Shown here piece by piece: positions 45,602 through 53,931 of a stretch of 64,000 bases of DNA. Source of the stretch: Bacteroidota bacterium. GTDB taxonomy: Bacteria; Bacteroidota; Bacteroidia; AKYH767-A; JAHEYN01. The DNA lies in the NCBI GenBank assembly GCA_023251555.1, contig JAHEYN010000004.1, positions 74,670 to 138,669 of the forward strand. The letters run 5' to 3'. Positions within the stretch are counted from its first letter, which is position 1, and every line of letters begins with the position of its first letter. Below the pieces are notes generated by a model. The model was not told the DNA's origin and did not search any database. It saw nothing but the letters and a program-made list of their open reading frames with translations. The translations under genes and the position numbers were made by a program.

Positions 45602-46465
45602 CTACTTTCCAAAAATCATATTAAAATATTCTCTGACATCAGAAACAACTACTGTGTAATCCACTAACTTTTCTTTAGCAATCTGATGGCCCAAACTGTT
45701 CTTCCAGTTATGGGCAAGTATTCTTTCGTGCTTTGGATTGATTAACTGCTCAATTCCTGTAAACTCAAGCTCTTTATACTTTACCTTTTTATAAAAGGCT
45801 TTCACAATCTTGTCGTTATCCAGGTCTTTAAAATTTCTGCTCAGATACCATATATCGTAATAATCACGTGGAGCAGTATATTTCCTTTGCATTAATGCTC
45901 TTATCTTTTCTGCCATAACTTCTTCAATGGAGTAGCAAGGAATTTTATTTGCTTTCTTAGATAGCTTATCGGAATAGAGATGGCTCACCTTTTTATTTTT
46001 AGTGGGAAATAACATCAATTCATAAAGAATAATTTCAATCTTAATATTTGTCTGCCATCTTTCAGGTGGTGGTATCGGCTGATTCTTCGGATGATCAGCT
46101 CCCCAATATTTGATAATGGTTTGGTAGCCTGTTTTCTTATTTTTAAAGATCAAATCCTTTAATAAAACAGCATGGCAAGCCATGCCACTGCGTTTGGTAA
46201 CAAGTGCTATTACTGTATTTAGCAGTTCCTCACTGAAAATAAAATTTTCATCAGTAGTAGTAAAGTCTAAATCTTCAGAAAAACGGTAATCGGGTAAGTA
46301 ACATTTCTTAAGGCACGTACCTCCTTTAAATATCAGCTTTTCATTGAGTTCCTCTATCGAGTATATAGCATCAATAAAATGACCTAATACCCAATCTTTG
46401 TCAACAGTAGTTTTTGAAACGCCCGTCTCAGCTGATATTTTTGTGACCTCGCTTTGTAAAATCAT
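45602..46465 (-). CDS. AbiEii/AbiGii family nucleotidyltransferase toxin
   Basis: A 287-residue type IV toxin. The signature IFKGGTCLKKCYLPDYRFSE then DLDF (about residues 42-66) is the DNA polymerase beta-like nucleotidyltransferase motif (GGTxLxK, SEDLDF). YSIEEVMAEKIRALMQRK and APRDYYDIWYL are the conserved C-terminal parts. AbiEii toxins transfer nucleotides to a cellular target such as tRNA and halt growth, giving phage defence or stabilising the element. Directly follows its antitoxin. Confidence 0.92.
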   Translation of the reverse strand: MILQSEVTKISAETGVSKTTVDKDWVLGHFIDAIYSIEELNEKLIFKGGTCLKKCYLPDYRFSEDLDFTTTDENFIFSEELLNTVIALVTKRSGMACHAVLLKDLIFKNKKTGYQTIIKYWGADHPKNQPIPPPERWQTNIKIEIILYELMLFPTKNKKVSHLYSDKLSKKANKIPCYSIEEVMAEKIRALMQRKYTAPRDYYDIWYLSRNFKDLDNDKIVKAFYKKVKYKELEFTGIEQLINPKHERILAHNWKNSLGHQIAKEKLVDYTVVVSDVREYFNMIFGK

Positions 46466-47254
46466 TTAATAAATTTTGTTACATATTTCTAAAATTTCTT
46501 CTTTGCTTACATTCAGGCGTAGCTTCCACTCGTTAACAAATTCGCCCGATTCCATTCCGATAGGATCAAAAAGATTGTATTTTTTATTGACCACCTCTTT
46601 GGCATACTTCAAAAAGACATCAAAATTGGGCTTCTGTAAAAGCTCTGCTAAAAAAGCGATACGTTTAGTAGCAGCTATATTATTATTCACTCTACAAATC
46701 CTGACCATTTTTTTGGGATTCAGTTGTGCAGTATTAAACGCTCTTATTAATTCAGCATATCCACCTGAATATTCCGGCAGGTCGAAACAATCCACAATCG
46801 TTTTCTCCACAGTGGTCATTCGATAGCGGTTATTACCGTATCCGTGCATTTCGTAACTGATACGCTTTCTTTTAGCAACCTTCACAAACTTGTATTGTAC
46901 TCCAAAAACAGTCTTGTCGCTTTTTAGCTTGGTTGTTTGCACAAATACCGTATTTGGAAACTGTTCCGTTAATCCGTGCCTGTTAAGAGCAGACCAGTAG
47001 GCAACAACGCCATCATCTGCCAGGTAGTTGCTGATCACAAATTCGTCCCGGAAGTTATGACGACAGTATTTCCCTCTCTCAATCCGGGTTAGAAGCCCTT
47101 TTTTCGTGAGTTTCTCTATCGTATTCACTAAATCCTTGAAAGATTTCCCAGCCTTTTTTTTAATGTCTTCGAGTTTGAAAATATCTATCTCAAGCTCATC
47201 AAGCAATTTGATAAACTCCAGCTGGTGCTTAGTTATGTTATTTTTTTCTTTCAT
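46466..47254 (-). CDS. AbiEi family antitoxin
   Basis: A 262-residue antitoxin and repressor. The N-terminal winged helix (~10-60: FKDLVNTIEKLTKKGLLTRI, ERGKYCRHNF) binds DNA; the C-terminal part (VVAYWSALNRHGLTEQFPN, RMTTVEKTIVDCFDLPEYSG) is the AbiEi domain. Known AbiEi proteins repress their own promoter, and direct and inverted repeats lie just upstream here. The stop is adjacent to the toxin start, as in typical AbiE operons. Confidence 0.9.
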   Translation of the reverse strand: MKEKNNITKHQLEFIKLLDELEIDIFKLEDIKKKAGKSFKDLVNTIEKLTKKGLLTRIERGKYCRHNFRDEFVISNYLADDGVVAYWSALNRHGLTEQFPNTVFVQTTKLKSDKTVFGVQYKFVKVAKRKRISYEMHGYGNNRYRMTTVEKTIVDCFDLPEYSGGYAELIRAFNTAQLNPKKMVRICRVNNNIAATKRIAFLAELLQKPNFDVFLKYAKEVVNKKYNLFDPIGMESGEFVNEWKLRLNVSKEEILEICNKIY

Positions 47255-47319
47255 TACCTTTTAGTATGTCAAAACATCGAAAACGAACCTTATCTTATGT
47301 CAAAAGGTAAACAAAGATA
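47255..47319 (-). promoter_or_regulatory. AbiE promoter and operator-like repeats
   Basis: The minus strand carries a TATCTTTG -7 box (47312-47319). Downstream of it are two direct copies of TTTTGACATA (47296-47305 and 47265-47274, 31 bp apart) and an outer inverted pair TACCTTTT/AAAAGGTA (47255-47262, 47302-47309). Position between promoter and start codon suits binding by AbiEi. Confidence 0.55.
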
Positions 47320-47479
47320 AGTATTTTACTGTTAATGGAAGAAATTATAGCTTTTTAATTAGGTGGGGGGGTATTCCGAATGTAAGGTAATGTATGAAGA
47401 AACAGATAAAGCTTTGAAGAGATTGCTTTTGTCGTGACTAATTTTTAATTGATTGAAATAGGGTTTTTACAGCTCCAAA

Positions 47480-47641
47480 TTATTTTTGACTTCCCAAGTC
47501 AACCAAAAACAACAATAGCTGCAAACTTACTCTGATCCTTGCAAAAAAGTGAGTTCTGCCTTTTATCAATAATTCTATTGCAATCAATGGCAGAAAGAGC
47601 ATGAAAACTGCGGTTACCAATATTTGTTTTAGTTTCTTCAT
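47480..47641 (-). CDS. Small membrane protein, 53 residues
   Basis: The frame MKKLKQILVTAVFMLFLPLI continues to a second hydrophobic stretch (SLQLLLFLVDL), giving a basic N-terminus and one or two membrane segments. Its ATG overlaps the stop of the upstream gene (ATGA, 47638-47641), the mark of coupled translation and the main reason to call it. No family recognised. Confidence 0.5.
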   Translation of the reverse strand: MKKLKQILVTAVFMLFLPLIAIELLIKGRTHFFARIRVSLQLLLFLVDLGSQK

Positions 47642-47949
47642 GTATATTTTGATTTATATTCTTCTATAAGTTTATTATATAGGCTAAGAGCCAAGCTGTT
47701 TAATAATTCGGGGTGTTTAAAGATGTCTATGTTATTTACCGTCCGGCATTCATCCATGTACTCCTCAAAAAAATCTTCATCATCTATTGTTATTCCTATT
47801 AGTTTAAAAATGGTCTCGCTCAAATTCAGGTAATAATTGCCCGAATCCATTCCAAGTAAATCCAGTCCATTTACCAGGCGGGTGTTTGTCAGGTTGTCTT
47901 TGATGAGGCTGATGATTAGCTCTTTTTGTGATATCAAATTATTACTCAT
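47638..47949 (-). CDS. Small acidic protein of unknown function
   Basis: A 103-residue acidic, probably all-helical protein (SQKELIISLIKDNLTNTRLV, ISLNLSET-like middle, DDEDFFEEYMDECRTVNN). I do not recognise it. Divergent from the XRE regulator and overlapping the following small membrane-protein gene, so the two form a two-gene unit in the element. Confidence 0.65.
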   Translation of the reverse strand: MSNNLISQKELIISLIKDNLTNTRLVNGLDLLGMDSGNYYLNLSETIFKLIGITIDDEDFFEEYMDECRTVNNIDIFKHPELLNSLALSLYNKLIEEYKSKYT

Positions 47950-48098
47950 TTTTAACTTATTATCTTTTCTTAATAATTAATTATAATAAAACAATACATA
48001 AAAGTATAATATTTAATTGCATTATTATGATAAATTAGTATTATTTTGTAATACTTACTATAAATATTATTGCAACTGATGGTGGATTTTGTGTATTA

Positions 48099-48134
48099 TA
48101 TATTTGTGCCAAACCAACAAGAAAAATGGCACAA
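48099..48134 (+). promoter_or_regulatory. Promoter and operator of the XRE gene
   Basis: TATATTTG (48099-48106) is a -7 match 20 bp before the start. TTGTGCCA (48104-48111) and its exact reverse complement TGGCACAA (48127-48134) flank the transcription start and run into the start codon, as expected for an autorepressor site. Confidence 0.6.
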
Positions 48135-48356
48135 ACGAATAAGAAACCTCTTAACAGGATCAAAGTTGTATTAGTTGAAAAAGACAAAACCAATAAGTGG
48201 CTGGCTAAGCAGGTAAAGAAAACACCCGTTACTGTTTCTAAATGGTGCACTAACAGTATTCAGCCTTCATTAGAGACACTTTCTGAAATCGCCAGGGCAT
48301 TGGGTGTAGATATTCGGGATTTGCTTAATCCCTCAATTTCAGGAAACGAGAGATAA
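48126..48356 (+). CDS. XRE family transcriptional regulator
   Basis: A 76-residue Cro/CI-type helix-turn-helix protein: NRIKVVLVEKDKTNKWLAKQ, then VTVSKWCTNSIQPSLETLSE and IARALGVDIRDLL, the full five-helix HTH_3 domain. It probably represses itself through the palindrome that overlaps its start and may also control the divergent small genes. Confidence 0.92.
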   Translation: MAQTNKKPLNRIKVVLVEKDKTNKWLAKQVKKTPVTVSKWCTNSIQPSLETLSEIARALGVDIRDLLNPSISGNER

Positions 48357-48526
48357 GAATATAACCTAAATCTCCTAAGAAGCTGTCTAAAAACGATTCA
48401 ACATAATTCTTATGGCCGATAATTGCACCATTGCCACACTTGTTTGATTAAGAGAGGCGCTTACAAGGAGATTCCAAAAAAATCATTCTTTGCAGATGAT
48501 CCTGTGCTAATAAGATTCCTGCATAT

Positions 48527-48934
48527 TCATTTGTTGATGATAATATCATCAAGAGTAATTGTTTGTTTTTTATCGGTGATCTCAAATTCACGAATTACAG
48601 GAATTTGAGTATCATTTCCCTTAAGTTTATATGTTGTATCAAGTGAATTGACAAAGACTTTATAATGTCCTTTATTAAGGTATGTAAATTCGAAAGAGCC
48701 ATCGATTGAGGTGCGAACATCGTCTCCAATAGTTGTATTATCCCCATAAAGTACATAAACCTTTTCTCCTGAAGAATATCCTTCTGAAATCAGGTACAAC
48801 TGTGTATTATCCCAATCATAAGCATAAACTTTACCTTTAATAGTAGCTTTTCCGTCCTCTCCCGCTTCTTTTTTACAGCTTGTGAAAACAAACAACAGGA
48901 CAAATATATTTAAGCTCAGATTAACATTTTTCAT
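48527..48934 (-). CDS. Lipoprotein with carboxypeptidase-regulatory-like domain
   Basis: A 135-residue protein with a lipoprotein signal (IFVLLFVFTSC, Cys at ~20). The mature part has a beta-sandwich of CarboxypepD_reg type (GKATIKGKVYAYDWDNTQLY, SIDGSFEFTYLNKGHYKVFV). Likely attached to the outer membrane; function unknown. It follows the T9SS gene by 11 bp on the same strand, so the two are probably transcribed together. Confidence 0.8.
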   Translation of the reverse strand: MKNVNLSLNIFVLLFVFTSCKKEAGEDGKATIKGKVYAYDWDNTQLYLISEGYSSGEKVYVLYGDNTTIGDDVRTSIDGSFEFTYLNKGHYKVFVNSLDTTYKLKGNDTQIPVIREFEITDKKQTITLDDIIINK

Positions 48935-48945
48935 ATTCGCTGTAC

Positions 48946-50370
48946 TTAATTAACTATGAACTTGGCCGAAAAACTTCCTGATGTGGATTCCCCCAATAAG
49001 AAATACACTCCCGGCTTTTGACCTTTCAGATCCAACGTGAGGTCATTAGGAATGACACTGTTTAAATATATTTCCTCTCCCAAAATATTTTTAATTGAAA
49101 TTTTAGAAGGGTAAATGTCTCCTATATCTAATTTAATTAAACCATTGGTAGGATTGGGATATACTTTAATATTGGTTTTTGAAACTGCCAATTCATTAAT
49201 ACCTACTGCTAATGTGCCATTGGGATTTAGTTTAAGAAATATCGGATCGAAATCAGGGCCAAAACTGGCAGTTTTACCTGTTGCGATATAACTTCCATCA
49301 GGCAATTCTCTTATTGCATAACAGTGTTCGTTTTGTGATCCACCATAATGCCTTGTCCAGGTAGTATCTCCAGTATTATTCAGCTTCAGGATCCACATGT
49401 CAGGATTAACCCACCCAAAGCTCCGGCTGATAGCTCCAACGATATAACCACCGTCTGAGGTAGGTTGAATCATTTTCGGAGTATCCTTTTGATTTCCACC
49501 ATAAACCTTGTTCCATATAACATTTCCAATGCTATCAGTTTTTATAATTCTTACATCAATATCTTTTCCGGCTGTACTGCTATCACGAACCAAAAACACG
49601 TAACTGCCGTCAGGATTTACAGTGATATAATAACCCTCATCCGAATATGCTCCCCCAAAGCGTTTTGTCCAAGTAGTATCACCATTTGCATTAGTTTTAA
49701 CTAAGTAAGCATCGCCACCGGGGGAGCCAAAACTAAAGGTTTGACCTACCATGATAAAGCCTCCGTCACTTGTTTGTTTCACACAATTCCCGTAATCATT
49801 CGCTGAGCCACCGTAAAGTTTGCTCCAAATAACAGTTCCGGCAGGATCAATTTTAATTAAGTTAGCATTTTGGTCGGCAAGTCCTGGACTATTTGACCAG
49901 CCTACAATCATATAATTTCCGTCTGAGGTAGATATTACGTCTCTTGCCATATCATTTCCATTTCCACCATACGTTTTTGTCCAAAGTAAATTTCCGGCTG
50001 TATCAATTTTAATTAGTAAAATATCATAATCACCTCCACCATAACTTTGAGAATATCCAACCAGGAAATAATTGCCATCATTGGTAGCAAGCATGTGATA
50101 AGGAAAATCGGGTTTATTTCCACCGTAAGTCTTTGTCCATACTAAATTCCCCAAAGCATCAGTTTTTATAACATATACGTCACAATCATTAATAGTACTA
50201 TTGGAAGTATAACCAGCGATTAAATAGCCACCATCTGTCATAGGTAAAACATCTTGTCCTTCCTGATTGTAAGGTGAACTTTGATAGACTTTTTGGAAAT
50301 AGGTCTGGCTAAAAATCAGAGACGGGTAAACCAAAAATATTGAGGCAAATAATGATAAAAGTTTTTTCAT
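48946..50370 (-). CDS. T9SS-secreted beta-propeller protein
   Basis: A 474-residue protein with signal peptide (LLSLFASIFLVYPSLIFSQ). About seven propeller blades repeat DGGYLIAGYT, IKTDALGNLVWTKTYGG and similar segments. It ends in a T9SS type A sorting domain (IKVYPNPTNGLIKLDIG to SGSFSAKFIVN). Surface or secreted protein of unknown target. Start ATG at 50370. Confidence 0.87.
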   Translation of the reverse strand: MKKLLSLFASIFLVYPSLIFSQTYFQKVYQSSPYNQEGQDVLPMTDGGYLIAGYTSNSTINDCDVYVIKTDALGNLVWTKTYGGNKPDFPYHMLATNDGNYFLVGYSQSYGGGDYDILLIKIDTAGNLLWTKTYGGNGNDMARDVISTSDGNYMIVGWSNSPGLADQNANLIKIDPAGTVIWSKLYGGSANDYGNCVKQTSDGGFIMVGQTFSFGSPGGDAYLVKTNANGDTTWTKRFGGAYSDEGYYITVNPDGSYVFLVRDSSTAGKDIDVRIIKTDSIGNVIWNKVYGGNQKDTPKMIQPTSDGGYIVGAISRSFGWVNPDMWILKLNNTGDTTWTRHYGGSQNEHCYAIRELPDGSYIATGKTASFGPDFDPIFLKLNPNGTLAVGINELAVSKTNIKVYPNPTNGLIKLDIGDIYPSKISIKNILGEEIYLNSVIPNDLTLDLKGQKPGVYFLLGESTSGSFSAKFIVN

Positions 50371-50809
50371 GCACTTATTAATTGATTGAAAAATCGGTCA
50401 AAAAGCATACCAGCAATGCTCATTGGCTATGTGATTAACTCCACGTCTCACCGGTTATAGAGCAACGAAGGTATTAAGCTTTTAAACGATTTTTATAGTA
50501 TTCGTCAAAGAGGTCTTTTGAATAGCCAGAATGGGGAAAACAATCCCCACGTGGTGACAAAAATGTATGATTCCCCATTACATTCATAATTAAAAATTTG
50601 GCTATGGAATAATTCCCTTGAACGAAATTTTTTCAGTCTTTAAGATGTAGTACAGTAATTTTACCCACTGGTGCAAAAATTGTTTCAATTTAATTAATGG
50701 TACATCCTTTGAATAAAATTTCATCTTACGAATGCGAAAAAAAATGTATAGTTCCCCTCACATCAATAATAAAAAAGTACAGTACTGTACAGTACAATAA
50801 TAACTCAAA
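50371..50809. other. Gene-free region with an imperfect direct repeat
   Basis: About 440 bp between two minus-strand genes. A ~39-bp segment at 50558-50596 (AAATGTATGATTCCCC) recurs imperfectly at 50738-50776 (AAATGTATAGTTCCCC), about 180 bp apart. Otherwise no gene or RNA is recognised; it must contain the promoter of the T9SS gene. Confidence 0.5.
50771..50795 (-). terminator. Putative terminator of the TonB receptor
   Basis: On the minus strand the palindrome GTACAGTACTGTAC (50777-50790) is followed by TTTTTT, 20 bp after the receptor stop. The stem is AT-balanced and short, so strength is uncertain. Confidence 0.4.
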
Positions 50810-53023
50810 TTAGAATTTCGCTCCAATACTTACAAAAGCAGTTCTTCCATTGGCGGGCATTAGTCCGGGACCTGGATAGCCTCCCGCCCTTCGTGTAAAA
50901 TAATGCTCATCGGCAATATTATTTATTCCGGCTTTGAAATTATATTTTTTCGCAAATATATACGTAAGTGAAACATCCATTACTGTATAACCCGGTATCT
51001 TACCAATTGTTGCTGTGGCATTTGGTACTTCTGTGTTGACCGCATCCGTGAATACTTCAGCAACCTGATTCATTTGAAAAGTAGCGGACAAATTCTTAAA
51101 AAGATAAGTTACTCCGTATCGCCCGATAGTTTGCGGTGCGTTTTCCATTTGCTTGTCTTCAATAGATTTTGCAGGATCATTGGCAATTAGGGGATTATCC
51201 CACCGGGTATATTTAGCATCCACATAAGCAAAGGATGCGTACAAACGAATGTAACCAACGCGTGAGCTATCAGTAAAAATTCTGATGGGATCAACTTCCA
51301 CAAAGCTTTCGACACCTTTGCTTACAGACGTTCCAATGTTAGTGCGGAAGGGTAGGTTATTTTGAGTGATAGTTCCGATACGATTATCATAGTTCAAATA
51401 AAATCCGCCAATATCAAAACTCAGGAAGTTTTTAATTTTTCCCCTGAAACCAAAATCGGTGTTGTATCCGCTGGCATCTTTTAAATTGGGATCAATAACA
51501 TCTGTTGTTGCAGAAGGAGTGAGTTCAGAATAAGTAACAGGACGATACGACTGACTAAAATTGGCATAAAAATTAGTTGTTTTCGTTGTCTGAAACTCAG
51601 CTCCACATCCTAATAAAAAAATATTTCTTCGCTGCTTATTTTCCTGTATTGCCCCGGTTGATGTAGTGTTAATATATCCCTTAGCTATTGAATTGATGAC
51701 TTCATAACGCAATCCGGGAGTTATGCTTAGTCGCTTTCCAATTTTAAAAATATTTTCAGCAAAAAGAGCATAATTTTCTGTAATAAAATTCAAATCCCTT
51801 CCCCATTCTTTACCGTTTGAAGTGGCAGAAATGGTGAGATCAAAATCACTTCCCGTTGTACCTGTTCCAAGTTGCTTTCGGATGGTTGTACCTTTATAAA
51901 CACGCACTCCGGCAGCAAGGGTGCTTTTCTGTTTTAATAAATTGTAAGATTTCAAAAAACGGATTTCACTTCCAATATTGTTGTATGAATCACGATCAAC
52001 CTGACGTGGATTGTATGAGTTTAATGTGGTATTGAAATTATCTGCAACATTTATTGCTTTGGTATAACCAACACTGTTTCGCTCCGCAATGGTGCTGAAG
52101 GCTTTTAGGCTGACCTTTGTATTTTCATTGAATGTATAATCAACCGTAAGAGCTGACACGTTCCAGGGAGTACTAAACCAATTGCGACTGCGAAGCGATT
52201 GTTTGGGATTGATTGCAAATAGTGAATCGGTAAGTCCTCCAGGTTGCTGGCTTTGATAATCCATTCGGGTATATTGCAAACCTATATTAAGTTTTGATGT
52301 TAATGCAAAATTAACTGAGGCATATCCCGTATTGATGTTGTATCGGCTGTTTTCTCTCCATCCGTCAGCACTGCGGTGGTGAAAATAACCATAATAGGAT
52401 ACTTTTTTGTAAGTACCACCAATGGCATTATAAGAATTGAATAATCCGTAAGAGCCGGTTGTTTGCTGTGCTTCAAAAACAAAAGGTTTGTAAGCCGAAC
52501 CTTTTTTAATTTCATAGTTGAGCAATCCGCCAAACTGCGGGCCATATTGTAAAGAAGCTGCTCCTCTCACTATTTCAATTTTTTCAACCGCTTCCATCGG
52601 AGGGCTGAAATAAGATTCAGGATAACCATAAACTTCAGAAGAAATATCGTAACCATTTTGTCGCACATTAAACTCCCACGAACGGTTTGGACTTAACCCT
52701 CTTGTTGAAATACCTACCTGAATGCCCGACCCGTCATTTTCCCAAATACTCACACCCGGTACTTTTCCAAATACCTGACGGGTATTATTCGTGGAGAGAT
52801 CCGCATCCAGTAAACTTACTTTTATCACTTCATTTTTTTTTCCGGAATAAATAACAGTTCCCTGAATTTCAGGAAGGCGCTCTATTTCATTTTTGGAGAG
52901 TTTTTCATTTATTTCTATCTCCTGGAGATTTATCACTTTAGATGTGTCGGTCTCTTGTCCATAAGAAACGAAGGAAGATATTAAAATCACAAAGCAGATT
53001 AATTTAATTGTATAGTTGTTCAT
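50810..53023 (-). CDS. TonB-dependent receptor, FecA-like
   Basis: A 737-residue outer membrane receptor: signal peptide (LICFVILISSFVSYGQ), plug domain (DLSTNNTRQVFGKVPGVSIW, GISTRGLSPNRSWEFNVRQN, VEKIEIVRGAASLQYGPQFG) and a 22-strand barrel ending in an aromatic residue (GRTAFVSIGAKF). The plug and C-terminal GINNIADEHYFTRRAGGYPG resemble FecA-type siderophore or iron-citrate receptors. A perfect Fur-box-like palindrome lies ~83 bp upstream, which supports iron uptake. No carboxypeptidase-like N-terminal domain, so not a SusC-type protein. Confidence 0.9.
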   Translation of the reverse strand: MNNYTIKLICFVILISSFVSYGQETDTSKVINLQEIEINEKLSKNEIERLPEIQGTVIYSGKKNEVIKVSLLDADLSTNNTRQVFGKVPGVSIWENDGSGIQVGISTRGLSPNRSWEFNVRQNGYDISSEVYGYPESYFSPPMEAVEKIEIVRGAASLQYGPQFGGLLNYEIKKGSAYKPFVFEAQQTTGSYGLFNSYNAIGGTYKKVSYYGYFHHRSADGWRENSRYNINTGYASVNFALTSKLNIGLQYTRMDYQSQQPGGLTDSLFAINPKQSLRSRNWFSTPWNVSALTVDYTFNENTKVSLKAFSTIAERNSVGYTKAINVADNFNTTLNSYNPRQVDRDSYNNIGSEIRFLKSYNLLKQKSTLAAGVRVYKGTTIRKQLGTGTTGSDFDLTISATSNGKEWGRDLNFITENYALFAENIFKIGKRLSITPGLRYEVINSIAKGYINTTSTGAIQENKQRRNIFLLGCGAEFQTTKTTNFYANFSQSYRPVTYSELTPSATTDVIDPNLKDASGYNTDFGFRGKIKNFLSFDIGGFYLNYDNRIGTITQNNLPFRTNIGTSVSKGVESFVEVDPIRIFTDSSRVGYIRLYASFAYVDAKYTRWDNPLIANDPAKSIEDKQMENAPQTIGRYGVTYLFKNLSATFQMNQVAEVFTDAVNTEVPNATATIGKIPGYTVMDVSLTYIFAKKYNFKAGINNIADEHYFTRRAGGYPGPGLMPANGRTAFVSIGAKF

Positions 53024-53105
53024 AGAATAGTTTTTTGTGAAGGATTAAAAAATAATGGCACAAAGTAATGGCGGGATAAGTACGAACGCAATACCTCAAA
53101 CAAGG

Positions 53106-53126
53106 TATTTAGAATCATTCTAAATA
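53106..53126. promoter_or_regulatory. Fur-box-like perfect palindrome
   Basis: TATTTAGAAT (53106-53115), one base, then ATTCTAAATA (53117-53126), exact reverse complements. The pattern agrees with Fur sites described in Bacteroidota. It lies in the upstream region of the FecA-like receptor. Confidence 0.7.
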
Positions 53127-53192
53127 AATTTATATACCTCGGCAATGGAAAGCGAGGTAGATTATATGATCTGTAGTAGTTAGTTAATGTGA

Positions 53193-53438
53193 GAAAACAG
53201 CACTATTAATCCTGATTTCCGAACAGAGTATTCGGATGATTATAATGTTGGTAAGTTTAATGAAACCAGAAAAAAAATATACGACAATGTTATTGCAATA
53301 GTACCTGGTATTAGTTTTCGTCCATCACCTCAGACAGTTATTCGTGGCAATTACCGATACCATTGGAGGAGAGATCTGTTAGGTAATGCTGCATCACGTA
53401 CCGCAGGTTTTCAATTTGGGTTTTCAACGTATTTTTGA
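53193..53438 (+). pseudogene. C-terminal fragment of an outer membrane beta-barrel protein
   Basis: An open frame of 81 codons without a start codon encodes NPDFRTEYSDDYNVGKFNET, NVIAIVPGISFRPSPQTVIR and FQFGFSTYF, ending in the aromatic residue typical of outer membrane barrels. It reads like the last strands of a porin or metal-related barrel protein. The N-terminal part is missing, so this is a leftover of a larger gene between the receptor and the metal island. Confidence 0.6.
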
Positions 53439-53501
53439 TGTATTATTACGAAAAGAAGGATTCACAATAAACAGTTATATTTTAATGTTTATATTTGTCC
53501 C

Positions 53502-53837
53502 GTGAAATACATCAGTATCATATTATTCTTTTGTTTCATTGCATTAACTGTTATCCCTTGTCCGGAACTGCCTATGGATTCAGAGAAAGCGACTTCGTGT
53601 TGCTCTCCCTCTAAGAATGAGCAGAGTAAAAATGATTCCAATAATCAACATTCTGATAATGACTGTAATGGTTGTAACCCCTTAGCCTCCTGTCATTGTT
53701 GTTCAATAGCTTTTTCTCTTATGCAGCCTCTTGGCATTACCCGCATTGCAACATACGAAGCTAAAAACATAAACTATTCTGAATTTATCCCTCCTGCTGT
53801 GATTTTTTCCATTTGGCAACCGCCTAAGATTTCCTGA
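53502..53837 (+). CDS. Small Cys/His-rich secreted protein of the metal island (copy 1)
   Basis: A 111-residue protein with GTG start and signal-like N-terminus (ISIILFFCFIALTVIPC). A middle of Cys, His, Asn and Asp (NNQHSDNDCNGCNPLASCHC) and a C-terminus FSIWQPPKIS follow. The second copy at 59449 shares the CxPLxxCxCC core and the ending, defining a small family found next to Bacteroidota metal pumps. Probably periplasmic metal binding or sensing; no proven function known to me. A TATATTTG box lies only 4 bp before the GTG. Confidence 0.7.
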   Translation: MKYISIILFFCFIALTVIPCPELPMDSEKATSCCSPSKNEQSKNDSNNQHSDNDCNGCNPLASCHCCSIAFSLMQPLGITRIATYEAKNINYSEFIPPAVIFSIWQPPKIS

Positions 53838-53931
53838 TTTTTTCTTTTAACGACCATGCATGAAGCTCATTGTAGCCTTTTTGGTTGTTCTCATTAAGTA
53901 AAAATTAGTTAAATCATCAAAAATTTTAAAA

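Noticed and set aside
48423-48608. 61-residue plus-strand open frame, and an IS-end-like CTGTCTAAAAA at about 48380
   Set aside because: No matching second inverted end or transposase found; the frame overlaps the lipoprotein gene.
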